A stretch of DNA of 64,000 nucleotides from Pedobacter sp. MC2016-24 (GTDB lineage: Bacteria; Bacteroidota; Bacteroidia; Sphingobacteriales; Sphingobacteriaceae), in contig NZ_JADFBX010000008.1 in assembly GCF_015223055.1 (NCBI RefSeq), forward strand, positions 1-64,000, written 5' to 3'. This document shows, in pieces, positions 43,761 through 52,857 of this stretch (positions are counted from its first letter, which is position 1; each line of letters begins with the position of its first letter). The translations under genes were made by a program, and so were the position numbers. A model generated the notes under the pieces. The model worked only from the letters and a program-made list of their open reading frames with translations. It was not told the origin of the DNA and did not search any database.

Positions 43761-44201
43761 ATGAAAAGTAAAGCGATTTTTCTGTTATCGATATTTTTGT
43801 TCAATACCCTTGTGGGTTTTGGCTGTGCTTTAGGAATGGAGGGCAATCATCATGATGAAAACCATATATATTTAAAATCTACCTACCATAGGCATCAGAA
43901 TCATGAACATACTCATTTAGGTGAGTATGTTCATAAAACTATACCTGCATTGGGACTGAATTTTTCGAAAGAAGACATTTGCTGTAAAACCTTAGTGAAT
44001 GATTTGGTGACGCAAAGCAAATTGGTTCCGCAAAATGGTAAAATACAAATTATTTTACCTGTCATGTGGCTTCCTAAGTATGTATATAATTTATCCATTC
44101 CAGTAACAAGCGTTGAACTTGATCAAAGCTTCTGTGTAGATCACAGATACATGCCGCCTGACAAGGACATCCGCATAGTCATCCAGAGTTTTCAGATATA
44201 A
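43761..44201 (+). CDS. Small His-rich secreted protein, HYC_CC_PP-like
   Basis: Protein of 146 residues with a signal peptide (residues about 1-20). The mature N-terminus is crowded with His (NHHDENHIYL, YHRHQNHEHTHLGEYVH), a likely metal-binding stretch. A vicinal Cys pair (DICCKTL, near residue 75) and an ending with Pro-Pro (YMPPDKDIRIVIQSFQI) recall the Bacteroidota HYC_CC_PP family, though the HYC motif itself is missing. It precedes a DUF3347 protein and a multicopper oxidase in the same direction, so copper binding or copper-stress response is plausible. Family assignment is tentative. Confidence 0.68.
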   Translation: MKSKAIFLLSIFLFNTLVGFGCALGMEGNHHDENHIYLKSTYHRHQNHEHTHLGEYVHKTIPALGLNFSKEDICCKTLVNDLVTQSKLVPQNGKIQIILPVMWLPKYVYNLSIPVTSVELDQSFCVDHRYMPPDKDIRIVIQSFQI

Positions 44202-44334
44202 GATTTAATGTGAGTTGAGGCTGTGTCATTCATACGGTTATCACCTTGAATTAATGATACCGCTTCAATAAATGCATTCGCGTCATAGCTATTGCTACGA
44301 CCAGGATTAAGTGTAAACATTAAATTATTAAATC

Positions 44335-44823
44335 ATGAAAAAAATATTTTTATTGGTTGCTTTAATTGCAACCATATGGATCAGACCTGGTTTTGCACAA
44401 AGCAGCCAGACAAAAGCATTATTAACTTCTTATTACGACATCAAAAATGCATTAGTAGACGCTGATGCAGCCACCGCTGCGTCTAAAGCCACCGAATTTC
44501 TGAAGATCTTGAATAGCATAGATGTGAAATCAATGTCAGAAGTGGAGATGAAAGCTTTTACTGGCCTTAAAGATAAACTTGCTTTTGATGCGGAGCATAT
44601 CTCAGAAACCAAAGATATTTCTCATCAAAGGGACCATTTCGCTGATTTTTCAACCAACCTGTTTAAGCTGGCGAAGGTTGTCAAGCTGACCAAAGACCCA
44701 GTCTACTATGACTATTGTCCGATGAAAAAAAGCTACTGGCTTTCTGATCATGCAGCAATTAGTAACCCGTACTTCGGTAAAGAAATGTTAAACTGCGGTG
44801 CAGTAAAGGAAACTTTAAAGTAA
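44335..44823 (+). CDS. DUF3347 copper-associated secreted protein
   Basis: Protein of 162 residues with a signal peptide (about residues 1-21, ending GFAQ). The helical first half (LTSYYDIKNALVDADAATAA, DHFADFSTNLFKLAKVVKL) and the C-terminal signature YCPMKKSYWLSDHAAISNPY, then FGKEMLNCGAVKE, match DUF3347. In many Bacteroidota this domain also ends CusB-like copper-efflux adaptors, where the CPM...NCG pattern is thought to bind copper. Here it is a stand-alone protein placed 88 bases before the multicopper oxidase, with a hairpin in between. It probably delivers or buffers periplasmic copper. Confidence 0.85.
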   Translation: MKKIFLLVALIATIWIRPGFAQSSQTKALLTSYYDIKNALVDADAATAASKATEFLKILNSIDVKSMSEVEMKAFTGLKDKLAFDAEHISETKDISHQRDHFADFSTNLFKLAKVVKLTKDPVYYDYCPMKKSYWLSDHAAISNPYFGKEMLNCGAVKETLK

Positions 44824-44841
44824 TTCTAATTTGTAATCCAA

Positions 44842-44883
44842 TTGATATAACCTTCCTGCAATAAAGTGGGTAGGTTATATCAA
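44842..44883 (+). promoter_or_regulatory. Hairpin between the DUF3347 and oxidase genes
   Basis: Perfect 12-base arms (44842-44853 and 44872-44883) surround an 18-base loop, starting 18 bases after the DUF3347 stop and ending 28 bases before the oxidase ATG. No T-run follows, so it may stabilise the upstream mRNA end or attenuate read-through rather than fully terminate. Confidence 0.55.
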
Positions 44884-44911
44884 ATATTCCTGATCACTTA
44901 TTATTAAAGAA

Positions 44912-47122
44912 ATGTCTAAACAGATGAAAATTATATTAACGGCCTTTTTGTTGATTCTTTCGGCTGCAGCTTCTGCTCAGGATGGGAAAGGAAAGGCGAT
45001 GCCAAGAATTTCAAGTAGCGTGCCGCCCCGCACTGTTCGCTATGACCTTTACGTCGCTGATACGACAGTAACCTATGGTAAGAAAATAAAAAGGGCAATT
45101 GCTGTAAACGGACAGATCCCAATGCCAACCTTAACATTTACAGAAGGGGATACGGCATTGATATATGTGCATAATAAACTGAACGAAGAGACGTCCATGC
45201 ACTGGCATGGTCTGTTTTTACCAAACCAAATGGATGGTGTCCCTTTCCTTACGCAAATGCCCATTCAGCCGCATTCAACATATATCTATAAATTCCCCAT
45301 CATTCAGCATGGTACACATTGGTACCATAGTCATAGTGAACTGCAGGAGCAGATTGGCATGTATGGTGCTTTTATCATAAACAAAAGGACAGAATGGGAT
45401 ATTCCAACCATTCCCGTTGTGATCAGCGAGTGGACGGATATGAAACCTGAAGAGGTACACCGGAGCTTGAAGAATGCAAATGATTGGTTTGCCATTAAGA
45501 AAGGCACAACACAAAGTTATGTAGAAGCAATCAAGACCGGACATTTCAAAACCAAAGTGAATAATGAGTGGAAGCGCATGAATGCAATGGATGTAAGTGA
45601 TGTGTATTATGACACATTTCTAATCAATGGTAAGAACCAAAATGTTCAGCCCCAGTTTAAGGCAGGCGATAAAGTCAGGTTACGGATCGCGAATGGCGGG
45701 GCTTCTGATTATTTCTGGTTGACTTATTCTGGCGGAAAAATAACCGTAGTGGCAACTGATGGAAATGATGTCGAACCAGTAGAAGTAGACAGGTTGATGA
45801 TAGCGGTGTCCGAAACCTATGATGTAGTGCTTACAATTCCGAAAAATAAGCGTTATGAATTTTTGGTGACACCTGAAGACCGTACCAAATCAGCCTCTTT
45901 ATGGCTGGGCAGTGGAGAAAAAGTTTTTGCTCAGAAATTGCCCAAACTGAAATATTTTGCCGGGATGAAAATGATGAATGACATGATGGATATGAGTGGC
46001 AACATGATGGAAATGGAAGGTATGAAAATGCAAAACCAGACCATGGATATGAATGCAGTGATGTATCCTGAATCGCTAGACCTTGTCACTTTAAATTACG
46101 GGATGCTCCGTAGTTCCAATAAAACGACTTTGCCCGATGCACCCTGGAAGGAACTGAAGTTCGATCTGACAGGGAACATGAACCGATATGTATGGACTCT
46201 GGATAACAAGACGGTTTCTGAAAGTGATAGAATTTTGATCAAAAAAGGTGAAAATATTCGGGTCATCTTATTTAACAACAGTATGATGCGCCATCCCATG
46301 CATTTGCATGGCCATGATTTTAGAGTTTTAAACGGACAGGGTGAATATGCACCCATGAAAAATGTCATTGATATTATGCCGATGGAAAGGGATACTATCG
46401 AATTTGCGGCTACAGAACCGGGAGGCGATTGGTTTTTCCATTGCCATATACTTTACCACATGATGAGTGGAATGGGCAGGGTATTCAGTTATGAAAATTC
46501 TACACCTAACCCCGAAATCCCTGATCCTGAATTAGCGCAACGCAAGTTATTTAATGATGACCGTGAATTTCATCCGATGGCGAGAATCGGAATTGAAACC
46601 AATGGCAGCGATGGTGAGCTGATGTTCGCAAACACACGCTACCGCTTTTCAACTGAATGGAGAATCGGTTTTGATAAAACGATGGGGTATGAAATTGAAA
46701 GTCATTTTGGAAGATTTATTGGTCGAAATCAGTGGCTATTCCCCTATGTGGGTTGGGACTTTCGTAAAAGAACAATCGACCCATTGGACAAAAATATTTT
46801 TGGACAATCCTTAGCGCCTGGAAATAATGTTTTTGGACAGAAAAATTCTAAAAATTTCAGGCAGGTGTTTCATTTGGGTTTTCAATATACCTTACCCATG
46901 CTCGTTTTTGCGGATGCTTCTGTTGATCATAAAGGAAATGTCAGGTTTCAGTTGATGAGAGAAGATATTCCGATTTCTAAAAGGCTACGCTTTCAATTCA
47001 TGCTCAATACAGACAAAGAGTACATGGCGGGATTTAGATATATAGCCACTAAATATCTTGGTCTGTCCACCCATTATGATAGTGATATGGGGTACGGCGC
47101 AGGATTAACATTCAGTTATTAA
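44912..47122 (+). CDS. Multicopper oxidase fused to a C-terminal CopB-like barrel region
   Basis: Secreted copper oxidase of 736 residues with a signal peptide (about residues 1-22, ending ASAQ). Copper ligands occur in the standard order: HWHGLF near residue 97, HWYHSHSE near 138, HPMHLHGHDF near 461 and HCHILYHMMSGM near 510. A Met-rich insert (residues about 352-390, MKMMNDMMDMSGNMMEMEGM) is typical of CopA/CueO enzymes that oxidise Cu(I). From about residue 550 a second region follows (MARIGIETNGSDGELMFANT, TEWRIGFDKTMGYEIESHF, then aromatic strands ending GYGAGLTFSY). It looks like a CopB-type outer-membrane barrel. The fusion would place the oxidase at the outer membrane. The three genes before it are also copper-related. 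Confidence 0.9.
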   Translation: MSKQMKIILTAFLLILSAAASAQDGKGKAMPRISSSVPPRTVRYDLYVADTTVTYGKKIKRAIAVNGQIPMPTLTFTEGDTALIYVHNKLNEETSMHWHGLFLPNQMDGVPFLTQMPIQPHSTYIYKFPIIQHGTHWYHSHSELQEQIGMYGAFIINKRTEWDIPTIPVVISEWTDMKPEEVHRSLKNANDWFAIKKGTTQSYVEAIKTGHFKTKVNNEWKRMNAMDVSDVYYDTFLINGKNQNVQPQFKAGDKVRLRIANGGASDYFWLTYSGGKITVVATDGNDVEPVEVDRLMIAVSETYDVVLTIPKNKRYEFLVTPEDRTKSASLWLGSGEKVFAQKLPKLKYFAGMKMMNDMMDMSGNMMEMEGMKMQNQTMDMNAVMYPESLDLVTLNYGMLRSSNKTTLPDAPWKELKFDLTGNMNRYVWTLDNKTVSESDRILIKKGENIRVILFNNSMMRHPMHLHGHDFRVLNGQGEYAPMKNVIDIMPMERDTIEFAATEPGGDWFFHCHILYHMMSGMGRVFSYENSTPNPEIPDPELAQRKLFNDDREFHPMARIGIETNGSDGELMFANTRYRFSTEWRIGFDKTMGYEIESHFGRFIGRNQWLFPYVGWDFRKRTIDPLDKNIFGQSLAPGNNVFGQKNSKNFRQVFHLGFQYTLPMLVFADASVDHKGNVRFQLMREDIPISKRLRFQFMLNTDKEYMAGFRYIATKYLGLSTHYDSDMGYGAGLTFSY

Positions 47123-47198
47123 CAAGGGATTTCATAACATGAAAAAATTTTATTTACTGTTAACTTACCAGTAATGTAGATCCCGATTGCGTTATGAC

Positions 47199-48272
47199 CT
47201 ATTGATATAATCCATTTAGTTTGGCTTGAAGTTCCTCCCGCTTTAAGTTTTTTGCAATTACAGTGCCATCTGGTGCAATAAGGATATTTGCAGGAATAGT
47301 AGTAATCCCATAAATATTTTTAGATATGTTTTCGTTTCCCTGATGATCTGATAATTGGGGCCACACCAGACCATCTTCTTCAATCGCAGTCAGCCATTTA
47401 TCCCTGTCTTTATGATCGTCGATGCTTATACCAAGTACCATGAAGCCTTTATCTTTGAATTTATTGTAGGCAGCTAACACATTTGGATTTTCCAAGCGGC
47501 AAGGCCCACACCAGGATGCCCAGAAATCTATAAGCACATAGTGGCCTCTATAATTAGAGAGTCTGATCGGAACTCCATTTATATCTGGAAGCTCAAAATC
47601 CTTGATCTTCATTCCGATGGTTATTTGTTTGTCCAGTAGGATTCTTGCTTTAACTGATTTCCCTAAATCAGATCCTTTTAATTCATTTGAAAGTAGGTTG
47701 AAGTATGGGACAGCATCATGTAGCCATTTGCTGTCTCTAATCAGTTCACTTAAAGTTTGCAGACTGACAAATGATCTGGGATGTTCTTTTATAAATTTAA
47801 ATTTCAATGAGACGACAGTTTTATTGATTTGATCTTGGTGCGCTAAATCCACAGGAAGTTTCGTCAAAATAAGTTGATCAAGACAGGGCTTTATCGATTT
47901 TAAGAGCAACGCATAGTCGTTATTTAAGGGCTGTCCGGAATTTATGGAGTTGTAAAGTGTGTCTGCAGAATTTAACCAGATTTTACCAGTTTCAAGATAT
48001 ACTGTGGCCGCATCGTAAATGATATCGGCGTACTTTGGATTTTGATTGCGGTATAAATTGGCTTTAACCGGAGCATGAATTTTGCCCTTGAACTGAAAGC
48101 TGCCTTTTCTTACCAAGGTAGAATCTTCAATGAAACCACTTTTCCCCCGATAGGAGAGGAAGATTTGATCACCTGTCCGCAAGCCCTTACCATAACCTTT
48201 GATGACGAAAGAATTTTGCGCGGAATTTGCAAATGGCAGAATTATAAAAATTAACATCATAAATGGTTTCAT
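47199..48272 (-). CDS. TlpA-type thioredoxin-fold protein with DUF4369-like domain
   Basis: Periplasmic thiol-disulfide protein of 357 residues with a signal peptide (about residues 1-18, ending ANSAQ). The N-terminal DUF4369-like domain (FVIKGYGKGLRTGDQIFLSY) leads to an AhpC/TSA-Redoxin domain with VLIDFWASWCGPCRLENPNV. The CGPC centre is near residue 252, and the cis-Pro loop is in IYGITTIPANILI. The likely role is reduction of periplasmic disulfides, for example in cytochrome or cofactor maturation. The open frame extends 26 codons upstream, but MKPFMMLIFIILPF is chosen because it starts the signal peptide. It is divergent from the short FecR-like gene. Confidence 0.9.
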   Translation of the reverse strand: MKPFMMLIFIILPFANSAQNSFVIKGYGKGLRTGDQIFLSYRGKSGFIEDSTLVRKGSFQFKGKIHAPVKANLYRNQNPKYADIIYDAATVYLETGKIWLNSADTLYNSINSGQPLNNDYALLLKSIKPCLDQLILTKLPVDLAHQDQINKTVVSLKFKFIKEHPRSFVSLQTLSELIRDSKWLHDAVPYFNLLSNELKGSDLGKSVKARILLDKQITIGMKIKDFELPDINGVPIRLSNYRGHYVLIDFWASWCGPCRLENPNVLAAYNKFKDKGFMVLGISIDDHKDRDKWLTAIEEDGLVWPQLSDHQGNENISKNIYGITTIPANILIAPDGTVIAKNLKREELQAKLNGLYQ

Positions 48273-48458
48273 ATTTAAAACTATTAAATCTTTAGAATAA
48301 AAATGCCATTGACTTGATAGGCAAGGGGGATGTGCCTGTGATTCCCCCAAATAAAACTGCTGAACAGCTATATAAACTTGTGAACGGAAATGTTTGGTAA
48401 ACTGTTTTTGATGTTCTTTGTATTGCTGGTTTTAATACTGCATTATCAAAATTGAAAA

Positions 48459-48662
48459 ATGACTGATCAGGAGCTCGTTCGCATTATTCGCTGTATATTA
48501 GACGACACCGCTACAAAAGCGGACTACGATCTTTTTAAACGTTGGTGTGCGTCTTCTGAAGATGATCTCAGTCCCTTTTTGGATATAGAAGAAACAAAAA
48601 ATGCTTTGTTTTTTAGAATCAAAGAAGATATCAAACGCAACAAAAACACCCGGCTCAATTAA
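48459..48662 (+). CDS. Short FecR N-terminus-like protein
   Basis: Open frame of 67 residues (starting MTDQELVRIIRCILDDTATK). It resembles only the first helix bundle of Bacteroidota FecR-type anti-sigma factors, where a D/G-T-A-T/S turn is followed by a W/F-containing helix (ADYDLFKRWCASSEDD). The membrane helix and FecR domain are absent, so it is either a stand-alone remnant or a stub of a lost regulator. No ECF sigma gene is adjacent. Its stop overlaps the stop of the convergent receptor gene by 4 bases. Base use is coding-like. Confidence 0.45.
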   Translation: MTDQELVRIIRCILDDTATKADYDLFKRWCASSEDDLSPFLDIEETKNALFFRIKEDIKRNKNTRLN

Positions 48663-51061
48663 TTCCTGTTGCCACTTTTTGCCTGACGGATTAGTTTCTC
48701 GCTACTTAAATTAACGCGGTAAACAAAACTTAACCTGTACCGCGCGGCATTAAAGTTGCTCACCTGATCAAGTCTGTAGCCCTCACCTGAAGTTAGCGTC
48801 CTGGTTTGTCTGGAATTAAAAATGTTCATGCCGTCTAATGTCAGTGTGACCTTGTTTTTTAATAAGGCTTTGCTAAGACCAAAATCTGCATAACCGATCG
48901 CTTTAATTACCTGTTGTGCATTACGCTGCGCCCCAGTTATATTGTACCTGCCCTGAATCATAAACTGTTCGGGTAGCTTAACCTGTACACTGATTCTTGA
49001 AGTGAAAGAACGACCTGAGAAATTGAAATTATGACCATCATAACTACCTTTTTGCTTAAATTGATACCAGTTCGATTCTGCTCCCAGTTGTAACCATGGT
49101 CTGGGAGTACTGCGAAAAGATAAGGCAAATCCGGCCCTATTTTCTGATTGGAGGTTGAAAGGCGTACTTATGATCACCTCATTTTCATCACTATAATTGA
49201 AATTCTGTATGTAATTGCTGGTGTGTTGAACATATGCAGATGGGTTAAAAGTAAAAGTCCTGGTCGTATGCAGAAATCCAAGTTCAAATACATCGGCATA
49301 AGCAGGATTTAGGTTCGGGTTTCCCATAACCTGATAATTGAGATCTGTCAATTCAGTGAAAGGATATAATAGATAAAGTGAAGGGCGGTTGATACGTTTA
49401 CTATAGCTCCATTGCAATGTCTGGCCTTCTTTGAACTGATAGCCGAGATTAAGCGTAGGAAACAAACGGCTGCCACGCTTTTGGTGTAGGTAACTTTTTG
49501 CTTTGTCCTGCACGGTTATGTCGGTAAACTCTGTTCTAAATCCAAGCATATATGAGAATTTTTTGAATTGATGGGCAAACTGAAGATAGGCCGCGGCAAT
49601 TTTTTCGTTGTATTTGAGTTGATTGTTGATCCCCCGGTAAACCAGCCAATTCATTTCATTTTGCTGTTCAGCTAAGAAATCGCTGTTCACAGCTCTGTTT
49701 TCAATTTTCAGTCCCGTTTCAATCGTTTTGCCGGACTTTAAGGGCTGTATGAAATCGGTTTGAAGGACCAGATCTTTACTCGAACCTTCGGAATTGCTGC
49801 GAATGTCGGGAAGTACATTATTCTGTGGGAATGTTTTTTGAGTTTCCAGGTTCCAGGTTTTATTGCTTTTCCAGAAGTCGTAAAGCAGGTCTATGGTCCA
49901 TTTCTTTTCAGGGGCCTTAAAAGTTCTTGTATAGTTAAACTCAAACTGGTTGTAGTCGCGGTGTTCAGTTGACCCGGCCTGGCGGTTTAAAGTACTGTCG
50001 CGGCCGCCATTTGCGGCACTATAGCTGTAATCTAATCCGGATTGATCCCGGTCATGTGTTGGATTTTTAAAAAATGCAAGGGTAAATGTATTTTGTGTAT
50101 TGAGGTAAAAATCGGCACCGAGGTATATATTTTTTGCGTCATCGTGTCTTTTTTCTTTTTTTACGGAGTTGATTTCTGCACTAAAGCCAGGTAAATTTGC
50201 AGATTGATCGGAGGTGTATAACCCTTTATAGTCTGAATTCCGGTAACCAAAAGTAGAAAAGAGATTGACGCGGGTTGATTTATAGTTGATACTGGGACTG
50301 ATCCTTGAATCGTTTGGTAAACCGCCAACCAGTTTAATCTGACCGCTAAAACCTAATTCTTTGTTTTTTTTCATCACGATGTTGATGATCCCGGCAGATC
50401 CTGCTGCGTCATATCTCGCAGAAGGATTGGTGATCACTTCGATTTTTTCAATCTGATCGGCTGCGATCTGATCCAGGGCATTACCCTGTATCATACCTGT
50501 TTTTCGGCCATTGATAAGCACATTTACGTTATTGTTGCCCCGCAGACTGATCACTCCGGCCGGATCAATACTTACCGCCGGAATGCCATTGAGCATATCG
50601 CTTACAGCACCATTTTGCGCGAATACGTCTTTGCCGGAAAAATATGTTTTTTTATCTAATCTGAGACTCACCAAGGGGGGCTCAGCATGTATGGTAACTT
50701 CTTTAAGTAAGGCAATGTCCGACAGTAAAAACAATATGCCCAGATCAGTTAAAGATGCTTTTGAGATGCTGATCGGTTTATACAGCAGCTTATAACCTGA
50801 CAACTGGAAAGACAGGTGATAACGACCGGCGGGCAGATCACCTATACGGAAGTTGCCGGTACTGTCTGTTTGTGTTTTGGCAATTATTTGTCCGCTTTCA
50901 GTTTTAACCAACAGTAGCGCAAGCACTGCAGGTCGATTCAAATCCTGAAGTAATAATTTTCCGCTTACCAGCGCAGAAATACTTTCCTTTTCTTCGTGTG
51001 TCTGGGCGGGGGCAAGGCTGTATAATCCGGATAACAGCAACATAAAAACCAGATGTTTCAT
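48659..51061 (-). CDS. TonB-dependent receptor-like protein (OMP_b-brl_3)
   Basis: Outer-membrane protein of 800 residues with a signal peptide (about residues 1-19, ending APAQ). A carboxypeptidase-regulatory-like domain (LVKTESGQIIAKTQTDSTGN, LPAGRYHLSFQLSGY) leads to a plug (MLNGIPAVSIDPAGVISLRG, INGRKTGM) and a long barrel typical of outer-membrane protein beta-barrel family 3. The barrel includes LQWSYSKRINRPSLYLLYP and NPAYADVFELGFLH. No TonB box can be fixed with confidence. Substrates of this group are usually unknown, peptides or metal chelates being typical guesses. It is divergent from the LytS-type kinase and resembles the second receptor beyond it. Confidence 0.87.
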   Translation of the reverse strand: MKHLVFMLLLSGLYSLAPAQTHEEKESISALVSGKLLLQDLNRPAVLALLLVKTESGQIIAKTQTDSTGNFRIGDLPAGRYHLSFQLSGYKLLYKPISISKASLTDLGILFLLSDIALLKEVTIHAEPPLVSLRLDKKTYFSGKDVFAQNGAVSDMLNGIPAVSIDPAGVISLRGNNNVNVLINGRKTGMIQGNALDQIAADQIEKIEVITNPSARYDAAGSAGIINIVMKKNKELGFSGQIKLVGGLPNDSRISPSINYKSTRVNLFSTFGYRNSDYKGLYTSDQSANLPGFSAEINSVKKEKRHDDAKNIYLGADFYLNTQNTFTLAFFKNPTHDRDQSGLDYSYSAANGGRDSTLNRQAGSTEHRDYNQFEFNYTRTFKAPEKKWTIDLLYDFWKSNKTWNLETQKTFPQNNVLPDIRSNSEGSSKDLVLQTDFIQPLKSGKTIETGLKIENRAVNSDFLAEQQNEMNWLVYRGINNQLKYNEKIAAAYLQFAHQFKKFSYMLGFRTEFTDITVQDKAKSYLHQKRGSRLFPTLNLGYQFKEGQTLQWSYSKRINRPSLYLLYPFTELTDLNYQVMGNPNLNPAYADVFELGFLHTTRTFTFNPSAYVQHTSNYIQNFNYSDENEVIISTPFNLQSENRAGFALSFRSTPRPWLQLGAESNWYQFKQKGSYDGHNFNFSGRSFTSRISVQVKLPEQFMIQGRYNITGAQRNAQQVIKAIGYADFGLSKALLKNKVTLTLDGMNIFNSRQTRTLTSGEGYRLDQVSNFNAARYRLSFVYRVNLSSEKLIRQAKSGNRN

Positions 51062-51188
51062 GAGTTTTAATTAAAATCTGATGCGAGAATAGGCGCTTGT
51101 CACCAATTATACCCGATAAAACATGCCAACAACTCCATATACTTTTATATTGCGTCTGACTATGTGAAATTCATACTACCTTTACTTT

Positions 51189-52856
51189 ATGCAGCGTCTG
51201 GTGTTACTTTTTGTCGTCATGTTGTCGCTCTGTTCTTGCAAAAGTGAGGTCAGATTTCAAGCTTCGTCACCGGTATTTAAAACTGGTGATGACCTGAAAT
51301 GGGCGAATAAGCATCATGACGATAACAGTTGGAAAACCGACCGGGATAACAAAAGAGATGAGGTCTTCTGGACACGTTATCACATCAGCTTGAACAGTAA
51401 AACGGAAGTCAATAAGCACCTTGGACTTGAAGTATATGCATTTGGCGCTTTTGAAGTTTACTGGGACGGTGTTAAAATAGGCGAAAACGGGAAATTTCTT
51501 CTGGAAGCATCGAGAGAGGTACCCGGTACCTACCGTAGTTGTTATCTCCTGCCTGATTCGCTTAATAGCCCGGGCTTACATCTGCTGGCTTTAAGGGGGA
51601 CACAATATTACAAAAGTGATTTACACCGAAGTCCGGGTGTCAGGATTGAATATTATGCGGAGTCGCTAACCCGCCCTTTGATCATTGCTTCTATTATGAA
51701 TCTCATGGCCGGTGTATTTTTAATGGTTGCACTGTACTATCTTTTTTTATTGATCAATAGCAATAAAAAAAACCATGCAACACTGGTTTTTAGCATCACT
51801 TGCTTCTTATTTCTGTTGTTGCTGATTGCAGAGTATTGTAAGTTTTATGTGGACATTCCATACCCTTACTTTTACACCAGACTGGAGATTATCGGGCTGT
51901 TAACCTTTGCTATTGCCTTATTGGTACCGCTTTACTTTTCCATGCAATTTAACTTCAATAAGAAGGGTTGGTTGATAGGCATATTGTGCTGCGTATTGAT
52001 ACTGGTTTACCTGATTAACTACCGCAGGTATGATTTAACAGCCAGGATTTTGAGTGGAATAATGCTTTTAGCATCGATGGTGGTTGCTGTTCAGGCCATT
52101 TCAAATAAAGAAAAAGGAGGAGTCATGATTTTATGCGGACTAATGATCAGCTTCCTGATCAACAATATCCTGTTTTATGATTTTGGCATTTTTATTTGTT
52201 TTACCATTATTGTACTGTGTATGCTTTATTTGCATACCATCCGGGCAAAAGAGGATGATCGGGCGTATCAGGCTTCCTTACTGCTGTCTTCCAGGTTAAA
52301 GCTTCAGTTGCTGAAAAAAAATATACAACCGCATTTTATAAAAAATACATTAACTTCTTTGATTGATTGGGTCGAAGAATCTCCAAAACAGGGGGTGGTA
52401 TTTATCAATGCCCTTGCCGCCGAATTTGATTTGATGAATGAAATATCTGAAGCAACCTTAATTCCGATTTCCAGTGAAATTGCCTTATGTAAGGCCCATT
52501 TGCTCGTCATGGAATTTCGTAAAGAAATTAAATACATCTGGAGCGACTTTGGAATTGAAGCGTCAGAAATGATCCCCCCTGCAATTTTACATACACTACT
52601 CGAAAATGGAATTACACACAGTATGCCCTTTGAAGAGGATAAGATCTATTTTGAGCTGACATTTAAAAGAACTGAAAACCACCGGGCGTATACTTTTATT
52701 ACCAAGGCTAAAAATAGGTCGGGCCGTTCCGGCAAAAGAGGTACCGGGTTTCAATATGTCGCTGCCCGTTTAACGGAAAGCTATGGTGATAAATGGGAAT
52801 TTGAATCCGGAGAGATCGCGGTTGGCTGGTTTGTCCGAATTAACATTAATGACTGA
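51189..52856 (+). CDS. LytS-type (His_kinase) membrane sensor
   Basis: Sensor of 555 residues. The signal/lipobox region LSLCSCK is near residue 18. A periplasmic beta-sandwich resembles 7TMR-DISM extracellular domains (DEVFWTRYHISLNSK, AFGAFEVYWDGVKIGENGKF), followed by about seven helices (residues about 160-350). The kinase core has LKKNIQPHFIKNTLTSLIDW near residue 377, in which the His and Asn of the PHFLFN box remain but LF is replaced by IK, and LLENGITHS as the N-box near 471. The ATP lid looks degenerate (KRGTGFQYVAARLTESYG). It is coupled to the LytTR regulator, whose ATG lies 1 base past this stop. Confidence 0.85.
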   Translation: MQRLVLLFVVMLSLCSCKSEVRFQASSPVFKTGDDLKWANKHHDDNSWKTDRDNKRDEVFWTRYHISLNSKTEVNKHLGLEVYAFGAFEVYWDGVKIGENGKFLLEASREVPGTYRSCYLLPDSLNSPGLHLLALRGTQYYKSDLHRSPGVRIEYYAESLTRPLIIASIMNLMAGVFLMVALYYLFLLINSNKKNHATLVFSITCFLFLLLLIAEYCKFYVDIPYPYFYTRLEIIGLLTFAIALLVPLYFSMQFNFNKKGWLIGILCCVLILVYLINYRRYDLTARILSGIMLLASMVVAVQAISNKEKGGVMILCGLMISFLINNILFYDFGIFICFTIIVLCMLYLHTIRAKEDDRAYQASLLLSSRLKLQLLKKNIQPHFIKNTLTSLIDWVEESPKQGVVFINALAAEFDLMNEISEATLIPISSEIALCKAHLLVMEFRKEIKYIWSDFGIEASEMIPPAILHTLLENGITHSMPFEEDKIYFELTFKRTENHRAYTFITKAKNRSGRSGKRGTGFQYVAARLTESYGDKWEFESGEIAVGWFVRININD

Positions 52857-52857
52857 T

